Origin: an uncultured Collinsella sp.
GTDB lineage: Bacteria; Actinomycetota; Coriobacteriia; Coriobacteriales; Coriobacteriaceae
Assembly (NCBI GenBank): GCA_934668695.1
Contig: CAKUOD010000007.1
Coordinates: 11,715-75,714 of the forward strand
Reading direction: 5' to 3'
Length of the DNA: 64,000 nucleotides
Part shown: positions 15,617 to 24,571 of the stretch, piece after piece
Position numbering within the stretch: position 1 is the first letter of the stretch
Layout of the letters: each line of letters begins with the position of its first letter
Made by a program: the position numbers and the translations under genes
Notes under the pieces: generated by a model
Database searches by the model: none
Seen by the model: only the letters and a program-made list of their open reading frames with translations
What the model was told of the DNA's origin: nothing

Positions 15617-17359
15617 CTACATACGCCCCAATTCGCCCACGATATGGCCCACGCGGTCCTCGGGCTCCTTGACCTCGACACCGTTGTAGCGGAAGAACCG
15701 CGCCGGGTCGTGCATCAGGTCCTCGAGCGGCACCAGCACAAAGTCGCGCTCGCCAATGAGCGGATGCGGCAGGCGCAGCTTTTTGCCGCCGTGGGTCTCG
15801 CCGTCCATCCACAGCAGGTCCAGGTCAATGGTGCGCGGACCGTTGACCTTGGCCTTCTTGGAGCGGTCGCGCCCCAGCTCGGCCTCGATCTTCATAAGCT
15901 CGTCGAGCAGCACCAACGGCGCCAGCTCAGTCTTGATCTCGATGACGGCGTTGGCAAATGCGTCCTGGCGCGTCTCGTAGGCCGGCTCGCTCTCGTAGAT
16001 GCGCGAGCAGTTGGACACGCAGGTGAGCGGAATCTCGGCGATCATGTCGCGCGCGGCGCGGATGTTGTCGCAACGATGCCCCAGGTTGGAGCCCACGGCC
16101 ACAAACGCGCGACGCGGCTGCGGCTTAGCAACAGCCCAGTAACCATTCAGGAACTGCGCAAAGCCGGTGACGTCGTGCACGCGCACGATGTTGGCGCCGG
16201 CCTGGATGGCGCCCAGGCACACGCCAAACGTGGCGGCATCGCGCGCGGCGGCATCGGTCACGCCCGAGACAGCGCCCACAAAACGCTTGCGCGACACGGC
16301 GCACATGAGCGGATAGCCCAGCGACGCCATCTTGGCGGTCTCGCGCTGGATGACGATATCCTCGTTGGCCGTCTTGCCAAAGCCCGGACCGGGATCGATG
16401 CAGATGCGGTCGCGCGACACGCCGGCGTGGATGAGCGCGCGGGCCTGATCGGACAGAAAGCCCATGACGCGGCGCATGATGGGCGCCGAATCGGGCAGGG
16501 TGAAGCGGCGGAGCTGCGAGGTGGGCACGTAGGCTTCCTCGCGGCGGGCACTGCGGCGCATCATGGCGGCCAGGTGGTCATTGGGCTCCGATGCAGCCTC
16601 GGTGGCTGCGGGCGCGGCCTCGGGCGCGGGTGCGACGGCCTCGGCGGCAGTAGCCTGCTCGACGGCGGGCGCCTCCTGCTCGCTTGCGGGCTCAGACGTG
16701 GGCTCCGGTTCACCAAACGGCAACGAGGGCTGCACCACGCCGCCCGGAAGCTTGGCCTCCGGCTTAGGCTCGCCCAGCAACTTGCCGCGACGGCGACGGA
16801 CCGGCTTCTCGGCCTCGCGCGCGGCCTCGGCAGCCGCCTCGCGTGCCTTCTCGGCAACAAACGCCGCTGCCGAGGTATCGAGCTGCACCGTTGCGTGCGT
16901 GCGCGCGGGCGCGGCGACCTCGCCGGCATGCATCACGATGACGCCGCAGGTGCTCGTCTTAACAAACTCGACCATCTTGGGGTCGGTGAAGCCGGTCACG
17001 TCGTTGACGATCGAGGCGCCGCAGCGCACGGCCGCCTTGGCAACCGCCACGTGACGCGTGTCGATCGAGACGATGGCGCCCTCCTTGGCCAGCGCGCGCA
17101 CCACGGGCAGCACGCGGCGAGCCTCCTCGTCGGGATTGACCGGGGTAAAACCAGGGCGCGTGGACTCGCCGCCTACGTCGATGATGTCGGCACCGGCGTC
17201 GAGCATCGCCAGGCCATACTCGATCGCGGCGTCCGGGTCGAAGTGCTCCCCGCCATCGCTAAACGAATCGGGCGTCACGTTGAGGACGCCCATGATGCGC
17301 GGACGGTCAAAGCTGAGCTCGTACTTTCCGCACCGCCATGTCTTGCTGTCGTTCGCCAT
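15617..17359 (-). CDS. folPK: fused dihydropteroate synthase - HPPK with a low-complexity insertion
   Basis: 580 residues. Dihydropteroate synthase spans 1-410: GVLNVTPDSFSDGG (24-37), DVGGESTRPG (61-70), IDPGPGFGKT (321-330) and the SRKRFVG loop (356). HPPK follows at 417-580: FVAVGSNLG, YESEPAY, GPRTIDLDLLWMDG (507-520) and LPHPLIGERDFVL. The two enzymes make dihydropteroate from the hydroxymethylpterin, in reverse domain order to the more familiar HPPK-DHPS fusions. Residues about 150-290 are an Ala/Glu/Pro/Arg-rich insert inside the barrel, between the MH strand and the DPG loop. Start 17359 is chosen because AGGAGG abuts the ATG at 17365. Confidence 0.92.
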   Translation of the reverse strand: MANDSKTWRCGKYELSFDRPRIMGVLNVTPDSFSDGGEHFDPDAAIEYGLAMLDAGADIIDVGGESTRPGFTPVNPDEEARRVLPVVRALAKEGAIVSIDTRHVAVAKAAVRCGASIVNDVTGFTDPKMVEFVKTSTCGVIVMHAGEVAAPARTHATVQLDTSAAAFVAEKAREAAAEAAREAEKPVRRRRGKLLGEPKPEAKLPGGVVQPSLPFGEPEPTSEPASEQEAPAVEQATAAEAVAPAPEAAPAATEAASEPNDHLAAMMRRSARREEAYVPTSQLRRFTLPDSAPIMRRVMGFLSDQARALIHAGVSRDRICIDPGPGFGKTANEDIVIQRETAKMASLGYPLMCAVSRKRFVGAVSGVTDAAARDAATFGVCLGAIQAGANIVRVHDVTGFAQFLNGYWAVAKPQPRRAFVAVGSNLGHRCDNIRAARDMIAEIPLTCVSNCSRIYESEPAYETRQDAFANAVIEIKTELAPLVLLDELMKIEAELGRDRSKKAKVNGPRTIDLDLLWMDGETHGGKKLRLPHPLIGERDFVLVPLEDLMHDPARFFRYNGVEVKEPEDRVGHIVGELGRM

Positions 17360-17454
17360 GAACATCCTCCTAAAATGCCCACGCCGCCGAGCTTGGGGAG
17401 CTGGCGGCGGGGTCGCTTTGCACTCAGTCTTTCTATTGTATCCGCGCGCGCGGG

Positions 17455-18207
17455 CTAGAACGCAAACGCGGCCGCGATGTCGCAAGAAATCAGCAGGTCG
17501 GCATTTGCATCCTGATCGGTGGGGGCAAGGTTGCATATGGCCAGTGTATCGCCGGTAAAGTAGCGTGTAAGGCCCGCCGCCGGATACACCACGAGCGAGG
17601 TCCCGCCTACAATGAGGGCATCGGCCGCGGCGATGGCGGCAACGGCACCGGCCAACACATGCTCGTCGAGCGGCTCTTCGTAGAGCACCACATCGGGCTT
17701 GATGCGACCACCGCACGCGGGGCACACGGGCACGCCCGCGGCGTCCTCGTGCTCGCGCGAGCAAATCCACTCGGCGCTATAGACCGCTCCGCACGACTGG
17801 CAAATGTTGCGATGGACCGATCCGTGCAACTCAAACACGCGCTGCGAGCCCGCCATCTGATGCAAGCCGTCGATGTTTTGCGTCACCACAGCATCAAGCT
17901 TGCCGGCGCGCTCCAGCTCGGCCAGCTTGGTGTGGCAGCGGTTGGGCTTAGCGTTAAGCGCGATCATCTTGGTGCGGTAAAAGTCGAAGAACTCGGCCGG
18001 ATGTGTCTCGTAAAAGCTGTGCGACAGCATGGTCTCGGGCGGATAGGCAAACTGCTGGTGATACAGGCCGTCCACGCTGCGAAAATCGGGAATGCCGCTT
18101 GCCGTGGAAACACCAGCGCCGCCAAAGAACACCGCGCGCTCGTGGGTATTGAACAGCTCCGCCAGCGCGGCGGAGGCCTGCTTGGGGTCCGATATTGCCT
18201 GCGTCAT
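17455..18207 (-). CDS. NAD-dependent protein deacylase, Sir2 family
   Basis: 250 residues. NAD-binding GAGVSTASGIPDFRS (31-45), TQNIDGLH and the catalytic His in FELHGSVH (about 125) are intact. Four zinc cysteines are present as CQSC and CPAC. The family removes acyl groups from lysines in the cytosol and releases O-acyl-ADP-ribose. A CGGAGG site precedes the ATG, and about 95 bp separates it from folPK downstream, so it may be transcribed with the folate/biotin genes. Confidence 0.92.
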   Translation of the reverse strand: MTQAISDPKQASAALAELFNTHERAVFFGGAGVSTASGIPDFRSVDGLYHQQFAYPPETMLSHSFYETHPAEFFDFYRTKMIALNAKPNRCHTKLAELERAGKLDAVVTQNIDGLHQMAGSQRVFELHGSVHRNICQSCGAVYSAEWICSREHEDAAGVPVCPACGGRIKPDVVLYEEPLDEHVLAGAVAAIAAADALIVGGTSLVVYPAAGLTRYFTGDTLAICNLAPTDQDANADLLISCDIAAAFAF

Positions 18208-18342
18208 ATGAGTCCTCCGTCCTTGTTAGTCGGGCAGCGTTGGGCGATGTCCCAGCATGCGGCCTTTAAGTCAGCATGCGCGGAGCCCACCCCGCCCCTG
18301 TTGCGCTAATCTTAAGCCTGCCAACCCCGTCGAAAGGACACC

Positions 18343-19161
18343 ATGCCTCAGACTTACACTTTCGCCTCGTGGAACGTCAACGGCCTGCGCGCCGTGCTCA
18401 AAAAGGACCCGAGCTTTATCCAGATCGCGCAAGAACTCGACGTCGATATCCTGGCGCTGCAAGAGACCAAGCTGCAGGAGGGCCAGGTCGATATTGACCT
18501 GCCCGGCTATCACCAAACCTGGAGCTACGCCGAACGTAAAGGCTATTCGGGCACCGCGGTCTTTAGCCGCCAGGAACCGCTGCGCGTGCTGCACGCCGAT
18601 GCGCTGCTGTCCTACGCCGGCGAGGGTGAGGCGGCCGCACTCGTCGCCCAAGCCGTAACCGAGGGCCGCGTCTGCGCGCTCGAGTTCGACAAGTTTTGGT
18701 TTGTCGACGTCTATACGCCCAACGCCCAAAATGAACTCGCCCGCATCGACGTGCGCATGGCGTGGGACGACGCCTACCGCGGCTTTTTGAACGCGCTTGA
18801 GCACGAGTGCGGCAAGCCCGTCGTGACCTGCGGCGACTTTAACGTGGCGCACGAGGAGATCGACCTTAAGAACCCCAAGCCCAACCGCGGCAACGCAGGC
18901 TTTTCGGACGAAGAGCGCGGCAAGTTTACCGAGCTGCTCGACGCCGGTTTTACCGATACCTGGCGCGCGGCAAACCCCGACGTCGAGGGCGTCTACAGCT
19001 GGTGGAGCTATCGCTTTAATGCCCGCAAGAACAACGCCGGCTGGCGCATCGACTACTTCCTGGTAAGCGACGCAATCGCCGACAACGTACGCGACACCGG
19101 CATCCGCGGCGACATCTTTGGCAGTGACCACTGCCCCGTCACCCTCACCCTAGAGCTCTAG
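18343..19161 (+). CDS. xth: exodeoxyribonuclease III
   Basis: 272 residues of the EEP nuclease fold: WNVNGLRA (10-17), LQETKLQ with the catalytic Glu near 44, the GDFNVAHEEIDL segment with Asp and Asn, and terminal SDHCPV with the catalytic His. It acts as an AP endonuclease and 3'-5' exonuclease in base-excision repair. AAAGGACACC precedes the ATG. It is transcribed divergently from the sirtuin gene. Confidence 0.95.
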   Translation: MPQTYTFASWNVNGLRAVLKKDPSFIQIAQELDVDILALQETKLQEGQVDIDLPGYHQTWSYAERKGYSGTAVFSRQEPLRVLHADALLSYAGEGEAAALVAQAVTEGRVCALEFDKFWFVDVYTPNAQNELARIDVRMAWDDAYRGFLNALEHECGKPVVTCGDFNVAHEEIDLKNPKPNRGNAGFSDEERGKFTELLDAGFTDTWRAANPDVEGVYSWWSYRFNARKNNAGWRIDYFLVSDAIADNVRDTGIRGDIFGSDHCPVTLTLEL

Positions 19162-19172
19162 CCCCAACTAAT

Positions 19173-19203
19173 CCCCTGGGGACGGAGGAAAAGGGATCAT
19201 TTT
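19173..19203 (+). repeat. copy 2 of the GGGGACGGAGGAAAA repeat
   Basis: Reads CCCCTGGGGACGGAGGAAAA then GGGATCATTTT, nearly the same as copy 1 on the minus strand at 2671-2700. It begins 12 bp after the exonuclease III stop. Confidence 0.55.
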
Positions 19204-19245
19204 CACCTCGCGAGGGCATCCACGCGGCCCGCTTGTCACGAAACT

Positions 19246-19383
19246 GGCCCATCTACTACGTTTAAGCCACCACCCTCAACCACAGCGAACAACGCAAAAA
19301 GAAAACCGCAGGTAGAAAGCCTGCGGTTTTTCATAAAACGCGGTTGTGTTTGGGGGTGTCGGGCCAAACGTAGTAGATAGGCC
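19246..19383. repeat. long palindromic element, P family copy 2
   Basis: Arms GGCCCATCTACTACGTTT (19246-19263) and AAACGTAGTAGATAGGCC (19366-19383) pair with one mismatch. Interior CACCCTCAACCACAGCG and GAAAACCGCAGGTAGAAAGC match the P-family scaffold of 2733-2886. An inner hairpin ACCGCAGG...CCTGCGGT could act as a terminator for xth. Confidence 0.65.
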
Positions 19384-19411
19384 GATTCCGTGGCGGGCGG
19401 GTTCAGCTGAT

Positions 19412-19453
19412 TCCCTGGGAACGTCTGGAGGCGAAAGAAAACGGATCAATTTG
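19412..19453 (+). repeat. copy 3 of the GGGGACGGAGGAAAA repeat (diverged)
   Basis: Reads TCCCTGGGAACGTCTGGAGG, then CGAAAGAAAACGGATCAATT. It is in direct orientation with copy 2 at 19173 and has the same relation to the following P element. Confidence 0.45.
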
Positions 19454-19497
19454 GCTCTCTGAGGGCCACGATGCCCGTCGTATCAGCCGGCTATTTC

Positions 19498-19649
19498 AAA
19501 ACTATGCCGGTTTACGGGGCTGAATCGCGAACCCCCAACCATACGCAATTCCGAAATAATAAAACCGCAGGTAAACGGCTTGCTCTATTTCAAAAATAGC
19601 CGGCATGGTCTGCTTGTGCCAATCTGGCCCCGTAAACCGGCATAGTTTT
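19498..19649. repeat. long palindromic element, P family copy 3
   Basis: Perfect 23-bp arms, AAAACTATGCCGGTTTAC plus GGGGC, at 19498-19520 and 19627-19649. The first 18 bp are the same as in the element at 2733-2886, but the next paired bases differ in a matched way. The shared core AAAACCGCAGGTAAACGGCT lies at about 19561. A nested GCCGGCTATTT/AAATAGCCGGC pair reaches outside the left end. Confidence 0.7.
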
Positions 19650-19696
19650 AAAATGGCACTTCGGCAGTATTGATTCCCGCCCCGGCGCAACCAGCC

Positions 19697-20410
19697 CTAC
19701 AGCCCGCACTTCACGACGACTCGGTTGATGCGGCGACACCAAGGCTTGTACAGGGCGACCAAAAACACGCAGGTCGCAAGGCCGTGCGTGATATCGAACG
19801 GCACCGCCGTGGCAAGACGCGCCATGGCACCCGCCCACGTGAGCGGTTGAACAAAACCGATAATGTCGTAGGCGTTGATCACAACGCCGTACAGCAAACC
19901 CGAAGCAAAGCCGTAGGTCAGCAGCGCCGGCATACGCACGGTGCCATCGGCGCGATCAAAAGCGCCGGCATGCGCCAGCGCACCGCCAACGTATCCCACG
20001 AGCCCCCAGGCATACATCTGCCACGGCGTCCACATGCCCTGTCCAAAAAAGAAATTGCTGCTCAGCGCCGCCAGCGCGCCAACCATAAAACCATTGCGGC
20101 GGCCAAGCGTCGCCCCCGCGATAATGGCGATGGCACTCACGGGTTTAAAGTCGGGAATGGGGCCAAACAAGATGCGCCCCGCCGCGGCCAACGCCGCCAG
20201 AACCAGCGTTGGCATAATCTGGCGCAGGCCCGGTCGCGACGCCTCGTAGCCTGCAAAGAACAGCGCAAGCACCAGCGCCACCACGACAAGCATGGCGAGT
20301 GCCGCCTGCTCAACGCCCGCCAGCAACGCCGCAGCCATCACGGCTGGCACCGTCAGCAGCAGCGGGATCTCCAGTTTTGCGAGCAGGCGCGCGACGCGAT
20401 AATCCGTCAT
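19697..20410 (-). CDS. ECF transporter substrate-binding (S) component
   Basis: 237 residues, mostly hydrophobic with about six membrane segments. The IPDFKPVSAIAIIAG, NGFMVGALAALSSNFFFGQG and TPWQMYAWGL segments are typical of S components related to the cobalamin (CbrT-like) group. The vitamin cannot be assigned safely; cobalamin is the leading guess. The gene is the last of a T-A-S operon, starting 4 bp after the ATPase stop, which argues for a dedicated group-I importer. The ATG at 20410 gives a normal N-terminus. Confidence 0.8.
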   Translation of the reverse strand: MTDYRVARLLAKLEIPLLLTVPAVMAAALLAGVEQAALAMLVVVALVLALFFAGYEASRPGLRQIMPTLVLAALAAAGRILFGPIPDFKPVSAIAIIAGATLGRRNGFMVGALAALSSNFFFGQGMWTPWQMYAWGLVGYVGGALAHAGAFDRADGTVRMPALLTYGFASGLLYGVVINAYDIIGFVQPLTWAGAMARLATAVPFDITHGLATCVFLVALYKPWCRRINRVVVKCGL

Positions 20411-20414
20411 CCCA

Positions 20415-22058
20415 TCACGCCCTATAAAACACGTTGTCGGCAAAGAAGTCGGCCGGCGGCTCCATGCAGGCAATCTCACCGTCAAACATCATGGCAATGT
20501 CATCGGCAACCTGCTCGACAAAATCCAGATCGTGCGTGGCCATGATGACGGTGCCGCCAGCCTTCGCATGGTCACGCAGGGCGCGGGCGATAATGCAGCG
20601 GCTGGCCAGGTCCAAACCCTTGGTGGGCTCATCGAGCAATAGCAGTTCGGGGCCGATCAACAGCAGCTTTGCCAACGCAAGCAGCTGACGCTGTCCGCCC
20701 GAAAGATCGTACGGATGGCGCCCATCCAGACCCGACAGCCCCAAGCTCGCCGCACGCTCCCGCGCCAAGTTCTCGTCATATCCGCAGGTCGAGGCCCATT
20801 CCATCAGCTCATCGCGAACCGTCTCGGCAACCAGCAGGGCCTTGGGGTTCTGCGGCAGCAGCGCCGCCGAGGCCGCTCCGCGCACCATGCGGCCGCGCTG
20901 CAGCTTGGCGGTCTTGGCCAGCACCGAAAGCATCGTCGACTTGCCGCAGCCGTTTCCGCCCACGACTGCATGCACCGCGCCAGCCGAAAACGACGCATCG
21001 AGCCCGCGCAGCACCCAACCGCCCGCGCGATCGTAGCGAAACCAGCCTTCCGACAGGGTGGTAGCCGACCCAGCGTGCATTTTTTGGAGTATTCTGCTTC
21101 CATCCGTGCGCGGGAAGGCTTCCGAGCCGTTCTCGAGCGACGTTTGCGCCACAAATTCGGACGATTTGTCCAATTCCGAGCTTTTTTTCGCGCTCGATAC
21201 GTCCCCGGGCGGCTCCAGAGAGTCCAAATTGTCCTCACGCCTGCTGAATACTCCGTTTTTTGCACATCGGATGGCACCCCACCCCAACATGTCATCAGAA
21301 AACAGCGATTCTCGGCGTCCCAAAGAAGCCATATCTGCCACCTCGCGCACGCGGCCGCCCTCAATCCGATACGCGCACGTCGCATATTCGAGCATCGGGC
21401 GTGGCTGATGCGTTGCCACGACCACCGTGCAGCCCAGCTCGCGGTTCACACGAAACAGCGCGTGCAGAAAATTCTTCTCGGCAACGGGATCCAGCTGGGA
21501 CGTGGGCTCGTCGAGCAGCAGCACGCGCGGACGCAGCGCCAGGACGGCCGCCAGCGACAACAGCTGCTTGCGTCCGCCCGAAAGCGTATCGGTATCGCGA
21601 TGGAGCCAGTCCTCCAACCCAAAGAAATAGCTGGTCTCGGCAACACGACGGCGCATCTCGTCGCGCGACACACCCAGATTTTCCAGGCCAAACGCCATCT
21701 CGTGCCACACGGTCTCGCACACGATCTGGTTCTCGGGGTCCTGAAACACGTAGCCCACGCGCTCCGCAGACGCGCGCACGTCCATGTCGGCAACGTCTTC
21801 GCCCAGCACGCGCAGCTCGCCGGCGAGCTCGCCCGCCGGGGCGATCTCGGGCTTGAGCAGCGACAGCAGTGTCGACTTGCCCGACCCGGTACCGCCAACA
21901 AGCAGCGCAAACGCGCCCTGGGGAACCGTCCAGTCGAGCCCATCGAACACCGGCGCCGTGGCCCCGGGGTAGGCAAAGCTCAGGCCCCGCACCTCAATCG
22001 CCGGCACATCCGAATCGCACGCCACGTCCGACACCGAGCCCCTATCAAACCGAGCCAT
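20415..22058 (-). CDS. ecfA: ECF transporter fused double ATPase (A1-A2)
   Basis: 547 residues with two ABC ATPase domains. Domain 1: Walker A GGTGSGKST (about 55), Q-loop FQDPENQ, signature LSGGRKQ and Walker B VLLLDEPT. Domain 2 (from about 340): Walker A GGNGCGKST, signature LSGGQRQ and LLLLDEPT. A hydrophilic, Ser/Glu/Lys-rich linker (about 260-330) joins them and appears to be encoded by an inserted palindromic repeat (see 21076-21265). The ATPases power vitamin uptake through the EcfT scaffold. The start overlaps the EcfT stop by one base (TGATG). Confidence 0.92.
   Translation of the reverse strand: MARFDRGSVSDVACDSDVPAIEVRGLSFAYPGATAPVFDGLDWTVPQGAFALLVGGTGSGKSTLLSLLKPEIAPAGELAGELRVLGEDVADMDVRASAERVGYVFQDPENQIVCETVWHEMAFGLENLGVSRDEMRRRVAETSYFFGLEDWLHRDTDTLSGGRKQLLSLAAVLALRPRVLLLDEPTSQLDPVAEKNFLHALFRVNRELGCTVVVATHQPRPMLEYATCAYRIEGGRVREVADMASLGRRESLFSDDMLGWGAIRCAKNGVFSRREDNLDSLEPPGDVSSAKKSSELDKSSEFVAQTSLENGSEAFPRTDGSRILQKMHAGSATTLSEGWFRYDRAGGWVLRGLDASFSAGAVHAVVGGNGCGKSTMLSVLAKTAKLQRGRMVRGAASAALLPQNPKALLVAETVRDELMEWASTCGYDENLARERAASLGLSGLDGRHPYDLSGGQRQLLALAKLLLIGPELLLLDEPTKGLDLASRCIIARALRDHAKAGGTVIMATHDLDFVEQVADDIAMMFDGEIACMEPPADFFADNVFYRA
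21076..21265. repeat. inverted-repeat segment inside the ecfA coding region
   Basis: TGCATTTTTTGGAGTATTC (21076-21094) and GAATACTCCGTTTTTTGCA (21246-21264) are inverted copies sharing GGAGTATTC and TGCA ends. The roughly 190 bp between them encode the linker between the two ATPase domains and keep the frame open. They are relatively AT-rich. This looks like an in-frame repeat insertion. Confidence 0.5.
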
Positions 22059-22945
22059 CAGCCAAACCTCTTCTCGTCAACTGCGTGCAACACACAGGGC
22101 AGTGCCATCCAGGCAGCGTATACAACATAGCCCGGCCAGGGCGCCGGCACCGAGAGCTGCGGGTAAAACGAATATTGCGTCGTGGCAGTCCACGCCACCG
22201 CCACGGCAACCGCGCCAAACAACGCCAGCCCCACCAGTGCAACAACATCGCTGCGTCCCAGCCGGTACCGCGCATACGTCGTACGACGAGGCACGGCGCC
22301 CCATCCGCGCGAGCGCATGGAGTCCGCACGCTCAAGCGAATCCTCCATACCCCAGCCCATCAGCACGCTCGACGCCCGCAAGCGAGAGCGCACAGGATCA
22401 GCCGGCTTGCGCCCTGGCATATCAATCGCATCCTGCACTGCCAGCACCGTGCGACCGCGGCGCAAAAACTGCGGGATCAGCCGCATGCACATCGAGATCA
22501 TGAGCGCGATCACCGGCGCGGCGTTGCCCAGCAGCGCGAGCACCTTGTCGTATTCGAGCATCGACGCCGCGGCCTCAAACCACAGCACGCTCGCCACAAA
22601 CAACCCGCCCATGCACAGGCCGTACACCAAACTCTCCAGATACACCGCGCGCATGCCAATACGGAACAGCTCCGTCGAGCCCGAGGCGCTAAACAGCGGA
22701 TTGAGCACCGCGACGATCAAAATCACCGGCAGCTGCCAGCGGAGCGCGCCCAGCGTGCGGGCAGCCCCACGCGTCGCAAATCCATACGCCAGCCCGCCCG
22801 CAAGTGACAGCGCAATCAGTACCGGCTGCATCGAGAACATAGTGAGCCCCAGCGTCAGCACTATATAGAGTGCCGGCACAGCCGGATGCGACATCGAGAA
22901 TGCCGCGACGGGCTCGCCGCCAAACTCCTCTCGTATGTTGTCCAC
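22058..22945 (-). CDS. ecfT: ECF transporter transmembrane (T) component
   Basis: About 295 residues with five to six predicted membrane segments. The coupling-helix signature MGWGMEDSLERADSMRSRGWG-type motif (ADSMRSRG) marks EcfT/CbiQ. It forms the membrane scaffold linking the two ATPase domains to the S component. The N-terminus is uncertain: GTG at 22945 follows GAGGGGACGGGGG and is preferred; GTG at 23020 would add 25 residues and ATG at 22894 would remove 17. It leads the operon T-A1A2-S. Confidence 0.88.
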   Translation of the reverse strand: MDNIREEFGGEPVAAFSMSHPAVPALYIVLTLGLTMFSMQPVLIALSLAGGLAYGFATRGAARTLGALRWQLPVILIVAVLNPLFSASGSTELFRIGMRAVYLESLVYGLCMGGLFVASVLWFEAAASMLEYDKVLALLGNAAPVIALMISMCMRLIPQFLRRGRTVLAVQDAIDMPGRKPADPVRSRLRASSVLMGWGMEDSLERADSMRSRGWGAVPRRTTYARYRLGRSDVVALVGLALFGAVAVAVAWTATTQYSFYPQLSVPAPWPGYVVYAAWMALPCVLHAVDEKRFG

Positions 22946-23143
22946 GGGCACCCCCGTCCCCTCGCTCAAACAACAGCTCCGCAGCACCGCCAACGCCGCA
23001 CGCAAGCAGTGCAACGCCACGCCGGCGGCGCAAGCCTCAACCGCCGCAAACCAATCGTTACGCGCTCGTCATATGCCTGCGGTATCATATTGCGCCGTGT
23101 ATCGTTTCCAAACACACGTCTCTATAACGTAACAGGAGATCAC

Positions 23144-24556
23144 ATGGACGCAACCGCAATTATCCTCGCTGCCGGCGAGGGCACCCGCATGAAGTCGAAC
23201 CACTGCAAGGTTTCGCACAAGATCCTGGGTAAGCCCATGGTCCAGTGGATCGTCGACGCTACCATCAAGGCCGGCTGCAGCCGCGTCGTGGTCGTCATCG
23301 GCAGCCACGCCGACGAGATGCGCGCCCTCATCGACGGCGCCTACGCCAACAGCGCCACCAAGGTCGAGTGCGTCGAGCAGACCGAGCGTCTGGGCACCGG
23401 TCACGCCGTGAAGGTCGCACTCGAGGCCTGTGGCATCACGCAAGGCCCCGTCGTGGTGCTCAACGGCGACCTGCCGCTCATCACCGCCGACACCGTCGCC
23501 AAGTTCGCGCAAACCGTCGCCACCGGCGAGCTCGCCTGCACCGTCATGACCATGACCCCGCCCGATCCTTTCGGCTACGGCCGCATCAAGCTGGGCGCCG
23601 ATGGTCAGATCGAGCGCATCATCGAGCAGAAGGACTGCACGCCCGAGCAGGCCGCCACGCTGCTGGAGTGCAACGCCGGCTGCTACGCCTTTGACGGCGC
23701 GCAGCTCGCCGCCCACATTAACGAGATCGGCAACGACAACGCGCAGTCCGAGTACTATCTGCCCGACATGCTCGAGATCCTCAAGGGCCACGGCCAGGCT
23801 GTCTCCATCTTCCACTGCGACGACTACCGCGACGGCCTGGGCGTCAACAGCCGCATCCAGCTCGCACAGCTCACCGCCATCGCGCGCGACCGCATCAACG
23901 AGCACTGGATGGCCGAGGGCGTTACCTTCATCGATCCCACGCAGGCCTGGATCGGCCCCGATGCCGTTATCGGCCGCGATACCGTCGTGTGGCCGCAGAC
24001 GCACCTGATCGGCCACGTCACCGTGGGCGAGGAGTGCCAGCTCGGTCCCAACAGCCGCCTCACCGACACCACCGTCGGCAGCGGCTGCACCATCGATGAG
24101 ACCATCGCCATCGAGGCCGTCATCGAGAACGGCGTCGACTGCGGCCCGCGCGCCTACCTGCGCCCGGGCACCCACATGCTCGACGGATCCAAGGCCGGCA
24201 CGCACGTGGAGATCAAGAAGTCCACGATCGGCGAGGGCTCCAAGGTGCCGCACCTGTCCTACATCGGCGACACCACCATGGGCTCCGGCGTCAACGTGGG
24301 CGCGGGCTCCATCACCTGCAACTACGATGGCGTGCACAAGCACAAGACCGTCATCGGCAAGGATGCCTTCATCGGTTCCGACACCATGATGGTCGCACCC
24401 GCTCAGATCGGCGACGGCGCACTCGTTGCCGCCGGCTCCGTCATCACCGAGCCGGTCCCGGCAGACGCGCTCGGTCTGGGCCGCGCCCGTCAGGTAAATA
24501 TTGAGGGCTGGGCCGCCGATTACCGCCGCCGCCTGCACGAGGACGACGAGGTATAA
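23144..24556 (+). CDS. glmU: bifunctional UDP-GlcNAc pyrophosphorylase / glucosamine-1-P acetyltransferase
   Basis: 470 residues. The uridylyltransferase domain (1-230) starts with LAAGEGTRMKSNHCKV and contains NGDLPLI; the left-handed beta-helix acetyltransferase domain (about 250-460) contains repeated hexapeptides and GAGSITCNYDG with the active-site region. It makes UDP-GlcNAc for peptidoglycan from GlcN-1-P, acetyl-CoA and UTP. ATG at 23144 follows ACAGGAGATCAC. The open frame upstream of it is not coding. A terminator follows and prs is next. Confidence 0.95.
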   Translation: MDATAIILAAGEGTRMKSNHCKVSHKILGKPMVQWIVDATIKAGCSRVVVVIGSHADEMRALIDGAYANSATKVECVEQTERLGTGHAVKVALEACGITQGPVVVLNGDLPLITADTVAKFAQTVATGELACTVMTMTPPDPFGYGRIKLGADGQIERIIEQKDCTPEQAATLLECNAGCYAFDGAQLAAHINEIGNDNAQSEYYLPDMLEILKGHGQAVSIFHCDDYRDGLGVNSRIQLAQLTAIARDRINEHWMAEGVTFIDPTQAWIGPDAVIGRDTVVWPQTHLIGHVTVGEECQLGPNSRLTDTTVGSGCTIDETIAIEAVIENGVDCGPRAYLRPGTHMLDGSKAGTHVEIKKSTIGEGSKVPHLSYIGDTTMGSGVNVGAGSITCNYDGVHKHKTVIGKDAFIGSDTMMVAPAQIGDGALVAAGSVITEPVPADALGLGRARQVNIEGWAADYRRRLHEDDEV

Positions 24557-24571
24557 CGTTTTACCAAGCAC

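Noticed and set aside
14807..17458. 883-codon plus-strand open frame over the biotin ligase and folPK
   Set aside because: It spans two genes with clear catalytic motifs on the other strand; its translation is Arg/His/Gly-rich and lacks any recognisable domain.
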